DNA of 22,397 nt. Origin: an uncultured Acidiphilium sp. GTDB taxonomy: Bacteria; Bacillota; Clostridia; Christensenellales; Borkfalkiaceae. The notes under the pieces were generated by a model. That model was not told the DNA's origin and did not search any database. It was given only the letters and a program-made list of their open reading frames with translations. The stretch lies in the NCBI GenBank assembly GCA_902495325.1, contig CABUWK010000041.1, forward strand, positions 1 to 22,397. The letters are read 5' to 3'. Position 1 is the stretch's first letter; the number at the start of each line of letters is the position of its first letter. Shown here in pieces: positions 14,773-22,397 of the stretch. A program made the translations under genes and the position numbers.

Positions 14773-16065
14773 TTATCTCCCCCTTTGCGCCGCCGCGACC
14801 ACAACGGGGTCGTTTTTCAGATCGGGCGGAAGAAATTCGTAATTTCTGTAATCTCTGCGGCAGGCGCGCGCCGCCGAGGTTTCGTCCAGAGCGGCGTCCG
14901 GGATCTCCGATAGGATCGGCGGATCGCTGTTTTTTACGATATAGGTTTCGATACACAGGGAAACAAGACTTTTATCGAACCTGAGCGAGCTGTTTTTCAG
15001 CAGAACAAGCACCCGCCCGTCGACTTCCGCCGCGGCGGACATGACCTCCCTGTCTTCATAATAAGCCGAGCCCGACGCAAACAGAAATTCGATCGCCTTG
15101 CGCGATTTTCTCCGAAGGGATGTCAGAAGTTTCTTTCTCGAATCGTCCTCTTTTCTCACAAGCAGTCTTTCCTTTCCCGCATAGCGCAGAAGAAGGGGCA
15201 AAACCCGCCTTTTTCCGTTTGCCGACGCATAGGCGATAAACGGAAAGACCTTGGACGGCGTAAGGATCCGTTTTTCGATGAGAAGAGACACGGCTTCCTT
15301 GTCGTCACGGTCGACGGAAACGCGGAAAAGTTCTTCCTTTCCGGACGAAATCCCCGTCAGAACGGGTAACAGAAGGAGCAGTTTTCCGCGGTCGAGATCG
15401 GCAAGCGAAAGATTCTGCTGCGTGCCGAGATTCACGGGGATCCCCCGTTCCGAAATCGCGCGGAACAAACCGTACGGGCTGTCCCGGCACAAAACGTTCT
15501 GCCCGACGGAATCTCCTTTCGTCTGCACTGCCGCGGCAAACACTTCGCGATTGCGGAAAGCGTCGTCCGCAAGAAAATTCACCGCCTTGCGGTTTGCCCG
15601 TATCGCGGACAGTGCGATTTCGGGATCGGAGCGCACCTCTTCCGAAAAATAGGCGACGGAAAGAGGATTTCTCGCCACGGCGGCTCTCGCCACCTTTTTG
15701 TCGCATAAAAATTTTTCCGGCAACAAAGCCAACCCTTCGTTTCCGAGCGAGGCGACCCTCATCACCACCCCTTCCGCCTCGCTTGCGGGCGGAAGGACAT
15801 AAGAATAGTTGCCGTAAAAACGGGAAACCGCGGCAAGCGCGATCTCTTCGTCTCCCCTGAGCCGCTCGGAAACAAAACGGAAACAGTTTCCGCCCGCGCC
15901 GATCGCCGCCAGGGCGACTTCCTTATCGTCTTTCAGTTTTTCGCTTGCGTATTCGAGATCGTTCGGGCATTTTGCCACGACGGCAAGCGTGATCTCTTTA
16001 TCGCTCTGAAATCTCTCGTCTTGCGGATATTCTTTTATATATCTGCCGATCTGCGAGGCTACCAC
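14773..16065 (-). CDS. DUF4116-like helical repeat protein, 430 aa
   Basis: Repeats of about 24-30 residues with the pattern D-(K/E)-E-hydrophobic-A-L-A-A-(V/I) run through the first 200 residues (SDKEITLAVVAKC, DDKEVALAAIGAG, GDEEIALAAVSRF, SDPEIALSAIRAN) and return near the C-terminus. This matches the DUF4116 type, a probable alpha-solenoid for protein binding. No enzyme motif is seen. GTG at 16065 is chosen because AAAAGGAG lies just ahead; the ATG at 16122 has no ribosome site. The gene is first in the operon and its stop lies one base before the VWA gene. I infer a substrate, adaptor or sensor for the VWA-MoxR pair. Confidence 0.8.
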   Translation of the reverse strand: MVASQIGRYIKEYPQDERFQSDKEITLAVVAKCPNDLEYASEKLKDDKEVALAAIGAGGNCFRFVSERLRGDEEIALAAVSRFYGNYSYVLPPASEAEGVVMRVASLGNEGLALLPEKFLCDKKVARAAVARNPLSVAYFSEEVRSDPEIALSAIRANRKAVNFLADDAFRNREVFAAAVQTKGDSVGQNVLCRDSPYGLFRAISERGIPVNLGTQQNLSLADLDRGKLLLLLPVLTGISSGKEELFRVSVDRDDKEAVSLLIEKRILTPSKVFPFIAYASANGKRRVLPLLLRYAGKERLLVRKEDDSRKKLLTSLRRKSRKAIEFLFASGSAYYEDREVMSAAAEVDGRVLVLLKNSSLRFDKSLVSLCIETYIVKNSDPPILSEIPDAALDETSAARACRRDYRNYEFLPPDLKNDPVVVAAAQRGR

Positions 16066-16170
16066 GTGCGATCTCCTTTTTCTTTTTTGCCGCCCGCGAT
16101 CCGTTGGGAAATCAAAAAGCAATTACGCTCTTTCCCGAAAAACGGACATATGCTCAGCGACCATTTTATT

Positions 16171-16199
16171 ATTATAGCAAATCCCCTTCAAACTTTCCA
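16171..16199 (-). promoter_or_regulatory. Promoter of the DUF4116-VWA-MoxR-exporter operon
   Basis: On the minus strand TGGAAA (16199-16194), a 17-base spacer and a perfect TATAAT (16176-16171) give a leader of about 100 bases. The -35 matches four of six consensus bases. No other convincing promoter is seen between here and 8498. Confidence 0.6.
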
Positions 16200-16473
16200 C
16201 TCTTTTTAAGCCCCTTTCGGCACTTTTTTAAATTTTCTTTCCCCCGCCGGACGAAACAAGGGAAAACGAAAGGAAAACTCAGCCGGAACGAACCGATCGC
16301 TCTCCCCCGATTTTGTCCGGCCGATCGATTCGGTTCCGGAAAACACCCGGCAAAAAATGCCGGAAATCGACTTATTGCCCGGCTTTTCGAAAACGCGGCG
16401 CCTGCGGTTTTTCCGGCGCTCCGGCAGCGGAAAATATTTTTTGAAAAATTTATGAAAACGGCGGGTAAAACAG
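16200..16473. other. Intergenic region between the divergent operons
   Basis: No gene with a ribosome site is seen in the gap between 16065 and 16695. This stretch contains only small hairpins such as CCGGC/GCCGG (16347-16363). Frames of about 100 codons on both strands overlap each other and are Phe/Arg-rich, as expected by chance here. Confidence 0.5.
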
Positions 16474-16502
16474 TTGACAAACAATATGAAAAAAATTATA
16501 AT
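16474..16502 (+). promoter_or_regulatory. Promoter of the regulator-potABCD operon
   Basis: A full consensus promoter: TTGACA (16474-16479), 17 bases, TATAAT (16497-16502). Transcription should start near 16509, leaving a leader of about 185 bases that contains the operator cluster. Confidence 0.88.
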
Positions 16503-16513
16503 TATCGCCGTTG

Positions 16514-16602
16514 GTTTACTTTTGGTAAACTTTTGGTTTAAAGAAACTGAACTTTTTAAACTTTTGGTTTACAATCCCTAAATCTTCTAAACTTTTTGTT
16601 TA
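16514..16602 (+). promoter_or_regulatory. Four-site operator cluster for the HTH-cupin regulator
   Basis: The inverted repeat TAAAC-N5-GTTTA occurs at 16526-16540, 16557-16571 and 16588-16602, exactly 31 bases (three helical turns) apart. A reversed-arm copy, GTTTAC-TTTTG-GTAAAC, occurs at 16514-16530. All lie just downstream of the predicted start of transcription, where a bound protein would block elongation or clearance. The obvious candidate is the XRE-cupin protein encoded next. The repeats are seen directly; the pairing with that regulator is inferred. Confidence 0.7.
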
Positions 16603-16694
16603 AAGGAACCGCCCCGTATAAAACATACGCGATGCGGTAAACCGACGAAATACAGGCGGAGAAAACCTGCCGGAAGAAAGAGAAGGAAGAAGAA

Positions 16695-17228
16695 ATGGAA
16701 ATCGGAAGCAAGATCAAAGCGTTAAGGCTTCAGTACGATCTGACGCAGGAAGAACTCGCCAACAGATGCGAACTGACGAAAGGTTATATCAGTCAGCTGG
16801 AAAACGACCTGACCAGCCCGTCGATCGCGACTCTTGTGGATATTCTGTCGGCACTCGGCACCACGCTGAAAGACTTTTTTGCGGAAGAACCGGAAGAAAA
16901 AATCGTTTTCAAAGAAGAAGAATTCAACGAGAAAGATACGGGGGCATACAAACTGAACTGGCTTGTGACAAATGCGCAGAAAAACATGATGGAACCTATC
17001 CTCGTGGAGCTCTCGCCCCGTCGCACGACCGAAAAGGACGTCCCTCACGAGGGAGAAGAATTCGGCTACGTGCTTGCCGGCTCGATCACGATCTGGCTCG
17101 GGAACAAGAAATATCGCTGTAACAAAGGGGAAAGTTTTTATTTCGTTTCCTCAAAAACACATTACATCGAGAACCCGAGAGACACCACGGCGAAATTTCT
17201 GTGGGTCTCCTGCCCGCCGAACTTCTGA
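16695..17228 (+). CDS. XRE-family HTH-cupin transcriptional regulator, 177 aa (PuuR-like)
   Basis: Residues 6-60 form an XRE-type HTH with LTQEELANRCELTKGYISQL. A cupin_2 domain spans about 105-172 and includes the HEGEEFGYVLAGSITIWLG stretch. The ~180-aa HTH-cupin layout is that of PuuR/SinR-like regulators. In Firmicutes these commonly head potABCD operons and are thought to respond to polyamines or related small molecules through the cupin. A GGAAGAAG ribosome site precedes the ATG. The gene lies 140 bases upstream of potA and is probably autoregulated through the TAAAC-N5-GTTTA sites in its leader. Confidence 0.92.
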   Translation: MEIGSKIKALRLQYDLTQEELANRCELTKGYISQLENDLTSPSIATLVDILSALGTTLKDFFAEEPEEKIVFKEEEFNEKDTGAYKLNWLVTNAQKNMMEPILVELSPRRTTEKDVPHEGEEFGYVLAGSITIWLGNKKYRCNKGESFYFVSSKTHYIENPRDTTAKFLWVSCPPNF

Positions 17229-17275
17229 GACGAGACGGGCAAGCGTAAACGCTGCCGCGAAAACAAGCGCATAAA

Positions 17276-17293
17276 CCCGCGTATAAGCGCGGG
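17276..17293 (+). other. Hairpin between the regulator and potA
   Basis: CCCGCG and CGCGGG pair around a TATAAG loop; a smaller AGCGT/ACGCT stem lies just upstream near 17232-17242. There is no U tract, so it is unlikely to stop transcription fully. It may set the relative levels of regulator and transporter mRNA. Confidence 0.4.
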
Positions 17294-17368
17294 AACGACG
17301 GAAACACGAAATTTTCCGGCAAAACGTAAAACAAGAAAATCCCGGGCAACCCCCAAGGAGATAAATTT

Positions 17369-18874
17369 ATGGATAAAGAAGAAAAGATCATCGATCTGAT
17401 CGACGTCGAAAAACAGTTCGACGGCACGGTTGCCGTCGAAAAGATGAACCTTTACGTACGCAAAGGCGAATTCGTCACCCTTCTCGGACCTTCCGGGTGC
17501 GGCAAATCGACAACTCTCCGCATGATCGCGGGTTTCGAACTTCCCACCTCGGGCAAGATCCTTCTGAACGGAAAGGACATCACGAACGTTCCCCCTTACG
17601 AAAGACCGATCAATACGGTTTTCCAGCGTTACGCCCTTTTCCCGCACCTGAACGTTTACGACAACATCGCCTACGGGCTGAAACTGAAAAGTTACCGCAA
17701 CACCTATCAGACGGCGGACGGAAAAACTGTCGTAAAGAAAGAAAAACTTACCAAGGCGGAGATCGACCAGAAGGTATCCCGCGTACTGAAACTCGTGGAT
17801 CTCGAAGAATTTGAAAAAAGAGACGTGACCACCCTTTCCGGCGGACAGCAGCAACGTATCGCGATCGCCCGCGCCATCGTGAACGAACCTGAAATTCTTC
17901 TTTTGGACGAACCTCTCGGCGCGCTCGACCTGAAAATGAGAAAGGACATGCAGCTCGAGCTGAAAGAAATGCACGACAAGCTCGGTATTACCTTTATCTA
18001 CGTCACGCACGATCAGGAAGAAGCCCTTACCATGAGCGACACGATCGTCGTTATGAAAGACGGGCAGATCCAGCAGATCGGCACGCCGAAAGATATTTAT
18101 AACGAACCGAAAAACGCATTCGTCGCAGACTTCATCGGCGAGAGCAATATTTTCTCGGGAACGATGGTCGGAGATAAAAAAGTACGCTTTATCAACAAAG
18201 TGTTTGAATGTGTGGACGATTTCCCGCTGAACGAAAAGGTGGACGTTGTCGTTCGCCCCGAAGACGTGTATCTTGTCGACGAAGGCAAGGGACAGGTGAC
18301 CGGCGAGATCGTTTCTTCCATTTTCAAAGGCGTTCACTATGAAATGACGATGATGGTCGGCAAAACGGAGATCCTGATTCAGGACACGCAGGAAAGAAAG
18401 GTCGGGGAAAAATGTTCCGTCATCATCCGCCCGGACGATATCCATATCATGGCGAAGGAATTCACCGTGAACCGTTACGACGGCTATATCACGAAGAAAA
18501 ATACCGTCTGCTTTGCGGACGGCGAGTTCGAATGCGACGTCACTTCCCTTTACGAAGGCTCCCATCTCGACGAAGAAGGTTACCTGATCACAGCGGACGG
18601 AGAAAAAATCGATCTGACCGACGTCGACGTGAAAGTGGAAGTCGGGCTGAAAGACATCGAGATCATCGACAACGACGAAGACGGCGACGCCTGCGGCACG
18701 ATCGTTTCCATCGTTTATAAGGGCGACCATTATCAGGTCATTATCCGCACCGACGAAGAGGAAGAAGATTTCGTCGTCGATACCGAATACACCTGGAACG
18801 AAAACGACAGAGTTTCCGTCAGAATTCCGAAAGACAAGATCAGGATCACCCTGAAACAGGAGGCGAAAAAATAA
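17369..18874 (+). CDS. potA: Spermidine/putrescine ABC transporter ATP-binding protein with duplicated C-terminal region, 501 aa
   Basis: This is the ATPase that drives polyamine uptake through PotBC. All ABC motifs are intact: Walker A GPSGCGKST (40-48), Q86 in VFQRYALFPH, signature LSGGQQQR (156-163), Walker B ILLLDEP (176-182) and His214. An extra basic segment of about 20 residues (108-130) sits in the helical subdomain. PotA is usually about 350-385 aa; here the C-terminal TOBE-type region occurs twice. VRFINKVFECV and GEIVSSIFKGVHYE (272-325) are echoed by VCFADGEFECDV and GTIVSIVYKGDHYQ (380-456), the latter in a very acidic context. AAGGAGATAAA precedes the start, and its stop shares a base with the potB start (TAATG). 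Confidence 0.95.
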   Translation: MDKEEKIIDLIDVEKQFDGTVAVEKMNLYVRKGEFVTLLGPSGCGKSTTLRMIAGFELPTSGKILLNGKDITNVPPYERPINTVFQRYALFPHLNVYDNIAYGLKLKSYRNTYQTADGKTVVKKEKLTKAEIDQKVSRVLKLVDLEEFEKRDVTTLSGGQQQRIAIARAIVNEPEILLLDEPLGALDLKMRKDMQLELKEMHDKLGITFIYVTHDQEEALTMSDTIVVMKDGQIQQIGTPKDIYNEPKNAFVADFIGESNIFSGTMVGDKKVRFINKVFECVDDFPLNEKVDVVVRPEDVYLVDEGKGQVTGEIVSSIFKGVHYEMTMMVGKTEILIQDTQERKVGEKCSVIIRPDDIHIMAKEFTVNRYDGYITKKNTVCFADGEFECDVTSLYEGSHLDEEGYLITADGEKIDLTDVDVKVEVGLKDIEIIDNDEDGDACGTIVSIVYKGDHYQVIIRTDEEEEDFVVDTEYTWNENDRVSVRIPKDKIRITLKQEAKK

Positions 18875-19716
18875 TGAAAGCTCTCGCTTTTTCGAGAAAA
18901 CAGCTCGGGATCCCGTACGCGCTTTTCATCGCGCTGTTCGTCGTATTCCCCCTGCTTCTCATCATCCTTTTCGCCTTTACGGTAGAGGATGCGGAAATCG
19001 CGACGAACAACATCTCCGCGTTTTCCTTCTCGTTTGAAAACTTCGTTTCCTTTTTCGGAAAATCGGCAAACATCCGCGCCATTTACATTTCGTTCGGTCT
19101 CGCCATCATCACGACGGTGATCTGCCTGATCATCGCCTATCCCGTCGCGTATATCCTTGCCCGCTCGCAGAGCAAAAGCAAACATGTTTTTTTAATGCTT
19201 TTCATTCTGCCCATGTGGATCAATTTCGTTCTCCGCACGGCGGCAATGAAAGAACTTCTCTTTGCGATCGGCATGTACCGTTCCAACAAGCTCAGTCTGG
19301 TGAACACCGTGATCGGCATGGTTTACGACTATCTGCCCTTCACCATCCTTCCTTTGTACACCGTTCTGATCAAACTCGATAAAAACGTGCTGGAAGCCTC
19401 CGCCGACCTCGGCGCGACTTCGGCGCAAACCTTCTGGAAAGTCGTCGTTCCCCTGTCCGCACCCGGTATCGTAAGTGCGGTCACGATGGTCCTTCTCCCC
19501 ACCACGACGAGCTACGTGATTTCCGACACCCTCGGAAACGGCAACGTGACCATTATCGGCAAACTGATCGAAGACCAGTTCTCCACGATGTTCGACTGGC
19601 ACGCGGGCTCCGCGATCGCCATGATCCTTCTCGTGCTCATCTTCCTCACCATGCTGATCACGGGCAAATTCTCCAGCGGAGAAGAAATCAACACGAGAGG
19701 TGGCGGATTATGGTAA
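18874..19716 (+). CDS. potB: Spermidine/putrescine ABC transporter permease PotB, 280 aa
   Basis: This is an integral membrane permease with about six hydrophobic helices, the first near residues 13-35. The conserved EAA loop that docks the ATPase is LEASADLGATSAQTFWKVVV, followed by a Pro-Leu-Ser-Ala-Pro-Gly-Ile segment. Length and layout are normal for PotB. ACAGGAGGCG precedes the ATG inside the end of potA. The stop overlaps potC by seven bases. Confidence 0.95.
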   Translation: MKALAFSRKQLGIPYALFIALFVVFPLLLIILFAFTVEDAEIATNNISAFSFSFENFVSFFGKSANIRAIYISFGLAIITTVICLIIAYPVAYILARSQSKSKHVFLMLFILPMWINFVLRTAAMKELLFAIGMYRSNKLSLVNTVIGMVYDYLPFTILPLYTVLIKLDKNVLEASADLGATSAQTFWKVVVPLSAPGIVSAVTMVLLPTTTSYVISDTLGNGNVTIIGKLIEDQFSTMFDWHAGSAIAMILLVLIFLTMLITGKFSSGEEINTRGGGLW

Positions 19717-20507
19717 AAAAGATTCTGAAACGGTCTTATCTTCTGATCGTCATCGCCGTTTTGTATGCGCCGATCATTCTGCTCACGATCTATTCTTTCA
19801 ACCTTTCTCCCTCGATCGGCGTCTGGTCGAAAGAATGGGGATTCGATCTTTATTATCAGCTGTTTACCGACGATTCGCTCATACAGACGGTCGTGAACAC
19901 GATCGTTCTCGCCCTGCTTGCGGCAAGTCTTTCCACGATTTTAGGAACAATGGGCGCAATCGGGACTTACTATTCGAGCAAAAAAACGCAGAAAGTGCTC
20001 AACGGGCTCACGCAGATCCCCGTCATCAACGCGGAAATCGTGACCGCAGTCTCCATTGCCCTGATCTGCACGATGTTCTCTTTCGGCAGAACTTACGCGT
20101 CTCTTCTCATCGGGCATATCGTCCTTTGCTTCCCCTTCGTATATCTTTCCGTTCTTCCCAAGCTCAAACAGCTTGACGGCAATCTGTACGAAGCGGCGCT
20201 CGACCTCGGCGCAAGTCCGACGAAAGCTCTGTTCTCCGTCATCATGCCCGAGATACTTCCCGGCATTTTCAGCGGATTCATGCTTGCGATCACTCTTTCT
20301 CTCGACGATTACATCGTTTCCACCTTCACCCGCCCGCCGACGTTCGACACCATTTCCACTTATGTGTTCGACGCCTACGCCAAAGGCGGCAAAGGTTCGT
20401 CCGTCCCCGCACTGAGAGCTCTTTCCACCATCATTTTCGTCGTGATGCTGATCGTCCTTCTCGTGCAGAACATTCTTGCAGGCAAGAAGAAAGGAGGCAA
20501 CAAATGA
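19710..20507 (+). CDS. potC: Spermidine/putrescine ABC transporter permease PotC, 265 aa
   Basis: This is the second permease of the heterodimer, with six predicted membrane helices. Its EAA loop reads LYEAALDLGASPTKALFSVI, followed by MPEILPGI. The DDYIVSTFTRPPTFDTIS segment is typical of PotC proteins. It starts inside the end of potB and its stop overlaps the potD start (ATGA), so the four transporter subunits are translationally linked. Confidence 0.95.
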   Translation: MVKKILKRSYLLIVIAVLYAPIILLTIYSFNLSPSIGVWSKEWGFDLYYQLFTDDSLIQTVVNTIVLALLAASLSTILGTMGAIGTYYSSKKTQKVLNGLTQIPVINAEIVTAVSIALICTMFSFGRTYASLLIGHIVLCFPFVYLSVLPKLKQLDGNLYEAALDLGASPTKALFSVIMPEILPGIFSGFMLAITLSLDDYIVSTFTRPPTFDTISTYVFDAYAKGGKGSSVPALRALSTIIFVVMLIVLLVQNILAGKKKGGNK

Positions 20508-22156
20508 AAAAGATCATCAATTTAATTCTCGCCCTTTCTCTTGCCCTTTCCTCGGTCGGGTTTGCTTCTTCCTGCGGAAAAGAAGAAATTCTTTACCTTA
20601 ACGTTTACAATGCGGAAGAATATATTTCCGAGTACGACGAAGAGTGGGAGACCGTAGACATTATCGAAGAATTCGAAAACTGGGCGACTGAGAAATACGG
20701 CAAGAAAGTCGTGGTGAAATATTCCACGTTCGGCACGCTCGAAAACATGTACAACGAGCTGCAGCTCACGAAACGCAAATCCGGAGACGGTTACGTTTAC
20801 AATTACGATCTCGTTTGCCCGTCCGACTATATGATCCAGCGGATGATCAACGAGAACATGCTCGAAAAGTACGACTACAATGTCGAAACGGGCGAATATG
20901 CTTCTCTCGACAATTATAACGATTACGCTTCCGGTTTCATCACCGACCTGTTCTCTTCCAGCAAGGAGACCAACCACGTTACCGGCGAAACGGGCGTGTG
21001 GGCGGAATACGCCGTATGCTACATGTGGGGCACGATGGGTTTCGTTTACAATCCCGACATCATCGACGAAGAAGACGCAAAGCACTGGGATCTCCCGTGG
21101 AACCTTTATTATAAAAACCTCGGAACGATCAAAGACAGCCTGCGCGACACCTATTCCCTCTCCGTCGGCTACGTTTACCGCAACGAACTTCTTACCCTGC
21201 GCGGATATTGGGAAAACGGCGATCTCTCGCACGAGGAATACAAAGCCGTTCTCGTGAAAGTATTCAACAACGTGAACACCCGTCTCTCCGAAGAATTTGC
21301 CGCCCTGGACGTTTTTAAAGACGGCGCGAACGCCGCAGGCTTGAAAAAGGTAAGCGACCTTTTCGACGGCAAACAAAACTCCCTCGGGAAAACCACCGTG
21401 GACGCTGCGAGCGAAGAGCTGAAAACGCTGAAAAACAACGTTTACGGATTCGAAGTGGACAGCGGGAAAAAGGACATGGCTGCCGGCAAGATCGCGATCA
21501 ACTTCGCATGGTCCGGCGACGCCGCCTACACCCTCGACCTTGCCGACGAGGACGGAACGGAACTCTACTATTCCGTTCCCGAAGAAGGCAGCAACATCTG
21601 GTTCGACGCGTGGGTCATGCCCAAAGGCGCAAACAAAGAGCTCGCGCAGGATTTCGTCAATTTCCTCTCCGCCCCCGAAATGGCGATCTCGAACATGGAC
21701 TATATCGGTTACGTCAGCCCGATCGCCGGGAACGATGTTTTCGAACATATGACGGAAGCATACGAACTTTCCGCCACGGAAGACGAAGACCACCCCGTGC
21801 GCATCGATTACAGTTATTATTTCGATAACTTAGAGGACGGCGTAAGCCCGATCGTCTATTCTTCGGAAGATAATATCGGCAGACAGCTCACCACGCAATA
21901 TCCCTTAAAAGAAACGGTAGACCGTTGCGCGCTGATGACCGCCCTTCCGAAAGATCAGCTGAAAGCGATAAACGCCATGTGGAGCGACGTGAAAGTGGGC
22001 AACGTTCCCACGGCAATTCTGATCGGCGTTCCCGTCATCGTATTGCTCGTCATCATCATTCTTTCCGCTCTTGCGATCGCAAAGAAGAAAGGTTTCCGTT
22101 TCGAACGCAAAAAGAAATATTACGGAAAACTCGTGGCGAGCGAAAGGATCCGCTGA
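20504..22156 (+). CDS. potD: Polyamine-binding lipoprotein PotD, enlarged and with a C-terminal membrane anchor, 550 aa
   Basis: An N-terminal lipoprotein signal ends at Cys24 (GFASSC, a slightly poor lipobox). The periplasmic-binding-protein fold follows: LNVYNAEEYIS, DLVCPSDYMIQRM, WGTMGFVYNPDII, then AINFAWSGDAAY and WFDAWVMPKGA, all recognisable PotD/PotF-type segments. The protein is about 200 residues longer than usual, with an insertion after the WGTMGFVYN region (about residues 225-320). It also has a C-terminal hydrophobic span (about 504-525) followed by a Lys/Arg-rich tail. It may therefore be anchored both by lipid and by a transmembrane helix, keeping it next to PotBC. It is the last gene of the operon and is followed by a strong terminator. 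Confidence 0.93.
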   Translation: MKKIINLILALSLALSSVGFASSCGKEEILYLNVYNAEEYISEYDEEWETVDIIEEFENWATEKYGKKVVVKYSTFGTLENMYNELQLTKRKSGDGYVYNYDLVCPSDYMIQRMINENMLEKYDYNVETGEYASLDNYNDYASGFITDLFSSSKETNHVTGETGVWAEYAVCYMWGTMGFVYNPDIIDEEDAKHWDLPWNLYYKNLGTIKDSLRDTYSLSVGYVYRNELLTLRGYWENGDLSHEEYKAVLVKVFNNVNTRLSEEFAALDVFKDGANAAGLKKVSDLFDGKQNSLGKTTVDAASEELKTLKNNVYGFEVDSGKKDMAAGKIAINFAWSGDAAYTLDLADEDGTELYYSVPEEGSNIWFDAWVMPKGANKELAQDFVNFLSAPEMAISNMDYIGYVSPIAGNDVFEHMTEAYELSATEDEDHPVRIDYSYYFDNLEDGVSPIVYSSEDNIGRQLTTQYPLKETVDRCALMTALPKDQLKAINAMWSDVKVGNVPTAILIGVPVIVLLVIIILSALAIAKKKGFRFERKKKYYGKLVASERIR

Positions 22157-22182
22157 TCCTTTCCCGGATTCCGCGATCTCCT

Positions 22183-22218
22183 GCCCGGAAGGCGATTTAT
22201 GCGCCTTCCGGGCTTTTT
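22183..22218 (+). terminator. Terminator of the potABCD operon
   Basis: A perfect twelve-pair stem, GCCCGGAAGGCG with CGCCTTCCGGGC (22183-22194, 22202-22213), has a seven-base loop and is followed by five Ts. It starts about 27 bases after the potD stop. Confidence 0.92.
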
Positions 22219-22228
22219 CATGGTCTTT

Positions 22229-22397
22229 CGTCATCCCGACCCCGGCTGAAATAACGAGCTTCGGAAGGATCTGACTTTAATATATTTTTCCCGTCATCCT
22301 GACCCGACTATAATAACGGGCTTCGGAAGGATCTGACTTTAATATATTTTTCCCGTCATCCTGACCCGACTATAATAACGGGCTTCGGAAGGATCTG
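22229..22397. repeat. 62-bp tandem repeat running off the window
   Basis: A unit starting CGTCATCCTGACCCG and containing CTTCGGAAGGATCTG recurs at 22229 (diverged copy), 22292 and 22354; the last two are identical over the visible part. Each unit has outer ATCCT/AGGAT and inner CCCG/CGGG inverted arms, so it can fold. It resembles the interspersed GTCATCCTGA...GAAGGATCT repeats common between genes in many bacteria. There are no unique spacers, so it is not a CRISPR array. Confidence 0.85.

Noticed and set aside
17162..18730. 522-codon minus-strand frame opposite potA
   Set aside because: It is an Asp/Val/Phe-rich shadow of potA with no recognisable domain. The potA frame has all ABC motifs.
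20522..21793. 423-codon minus-strand frame opposite potD
   Set aside because: It is an antisense shadow of potD with low-complexity Val/Phe/Gly content and no start signals.
22229..22397. CRISPR array
   Set aside because: The whole 62-bp unit is repeated, with no unique spacers and no cas genes nearby.

Overview
The window looks like a chromosomal segment of a Gram-positive Clostridia-type bacterium (Bacillota). Support for this: AAGGAG-type ribosome binding sites in front of nearly every gene, TTGACA-N17-TATAAT promoters, a BmrC/BmrD-like heterodimeric ABC exporter, an HTH-cupin plus potABCD polyamine operon of the Firmicutes type, and a lipoprotein substrate-binding protein. A finer assignment (for example an uncultured gut lineage) would be a guess. 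Composition splits in two: positions 1 to about 7600 are AT-rich, and from about 8500 onward the sequence is clearly more GC-rich with different codon use. The left part is therefore probably acquired DNA beside a tRNA cluster.

Left part (1-7500), an accessory/defence island, nearly all on the minus strand. Three minus-strand transcription units can be read. (i) A leader, a 72-aa protein of unknown function and an Mrr-type restriction endonuclease, closed by a terminator. (ii) A small excisionase/MerR-like HTH protein and a C5-cytosine DNA methyltransferase, driven by a strong promoter overlaid with helically phased repeats and closed by a terminator. (iii) A separately promoted cassette: 72-aa protein, 634-aa GHKL (Hsp90/MutL/MORC-like) ATPase, 299-aa protein, 256-aa protein. 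Together (ii) and (iii) resemble methylase-linked GHKL ATPase conflict systems, but with no helicase and no recognisable nuclease in the cassette. This is the best candidate for a poorly described system. Diverging from (i) on the plus strand is an S-box-clan (SAM) riboswitch with its own promoter and intrinsic terminator, which now leads into a 101-aa protein of unknown function.

Middle (7600-8500): a minus-strand tRNA operon, fMet-Met-Glu, with a good promoter and terminator, followed by about 450 bp without a convincing gene. The initiator tRNA carries an extra base in its T stem.

Right-middle (8498-16200), minus-strand operon: a DUF4116-like repeat protein, a VWA/DUF2201-like protein, a MoxR-type AAA+ ATPase, a possible 37-aa protein, then the two subunits of a heterodimeric ABC exporter with one degenerate ATP site. 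Gene overlaps and short gaps suggest that one transcript starts near 16165.

Right (16474-22397), plus-strand polyamine uptake operon: promoter, four TAAAC-N5-GTTTA-type operators, an XRE-cupin regulator, then potA-potB-potC-potD with overlapping ends and a strong terminator. PotA has a duplicated C-terminal regulatory region, and PotD has an extra C-terminal membrane anchor. The window ends inside a 62-bp tandem/interspersed repeat.
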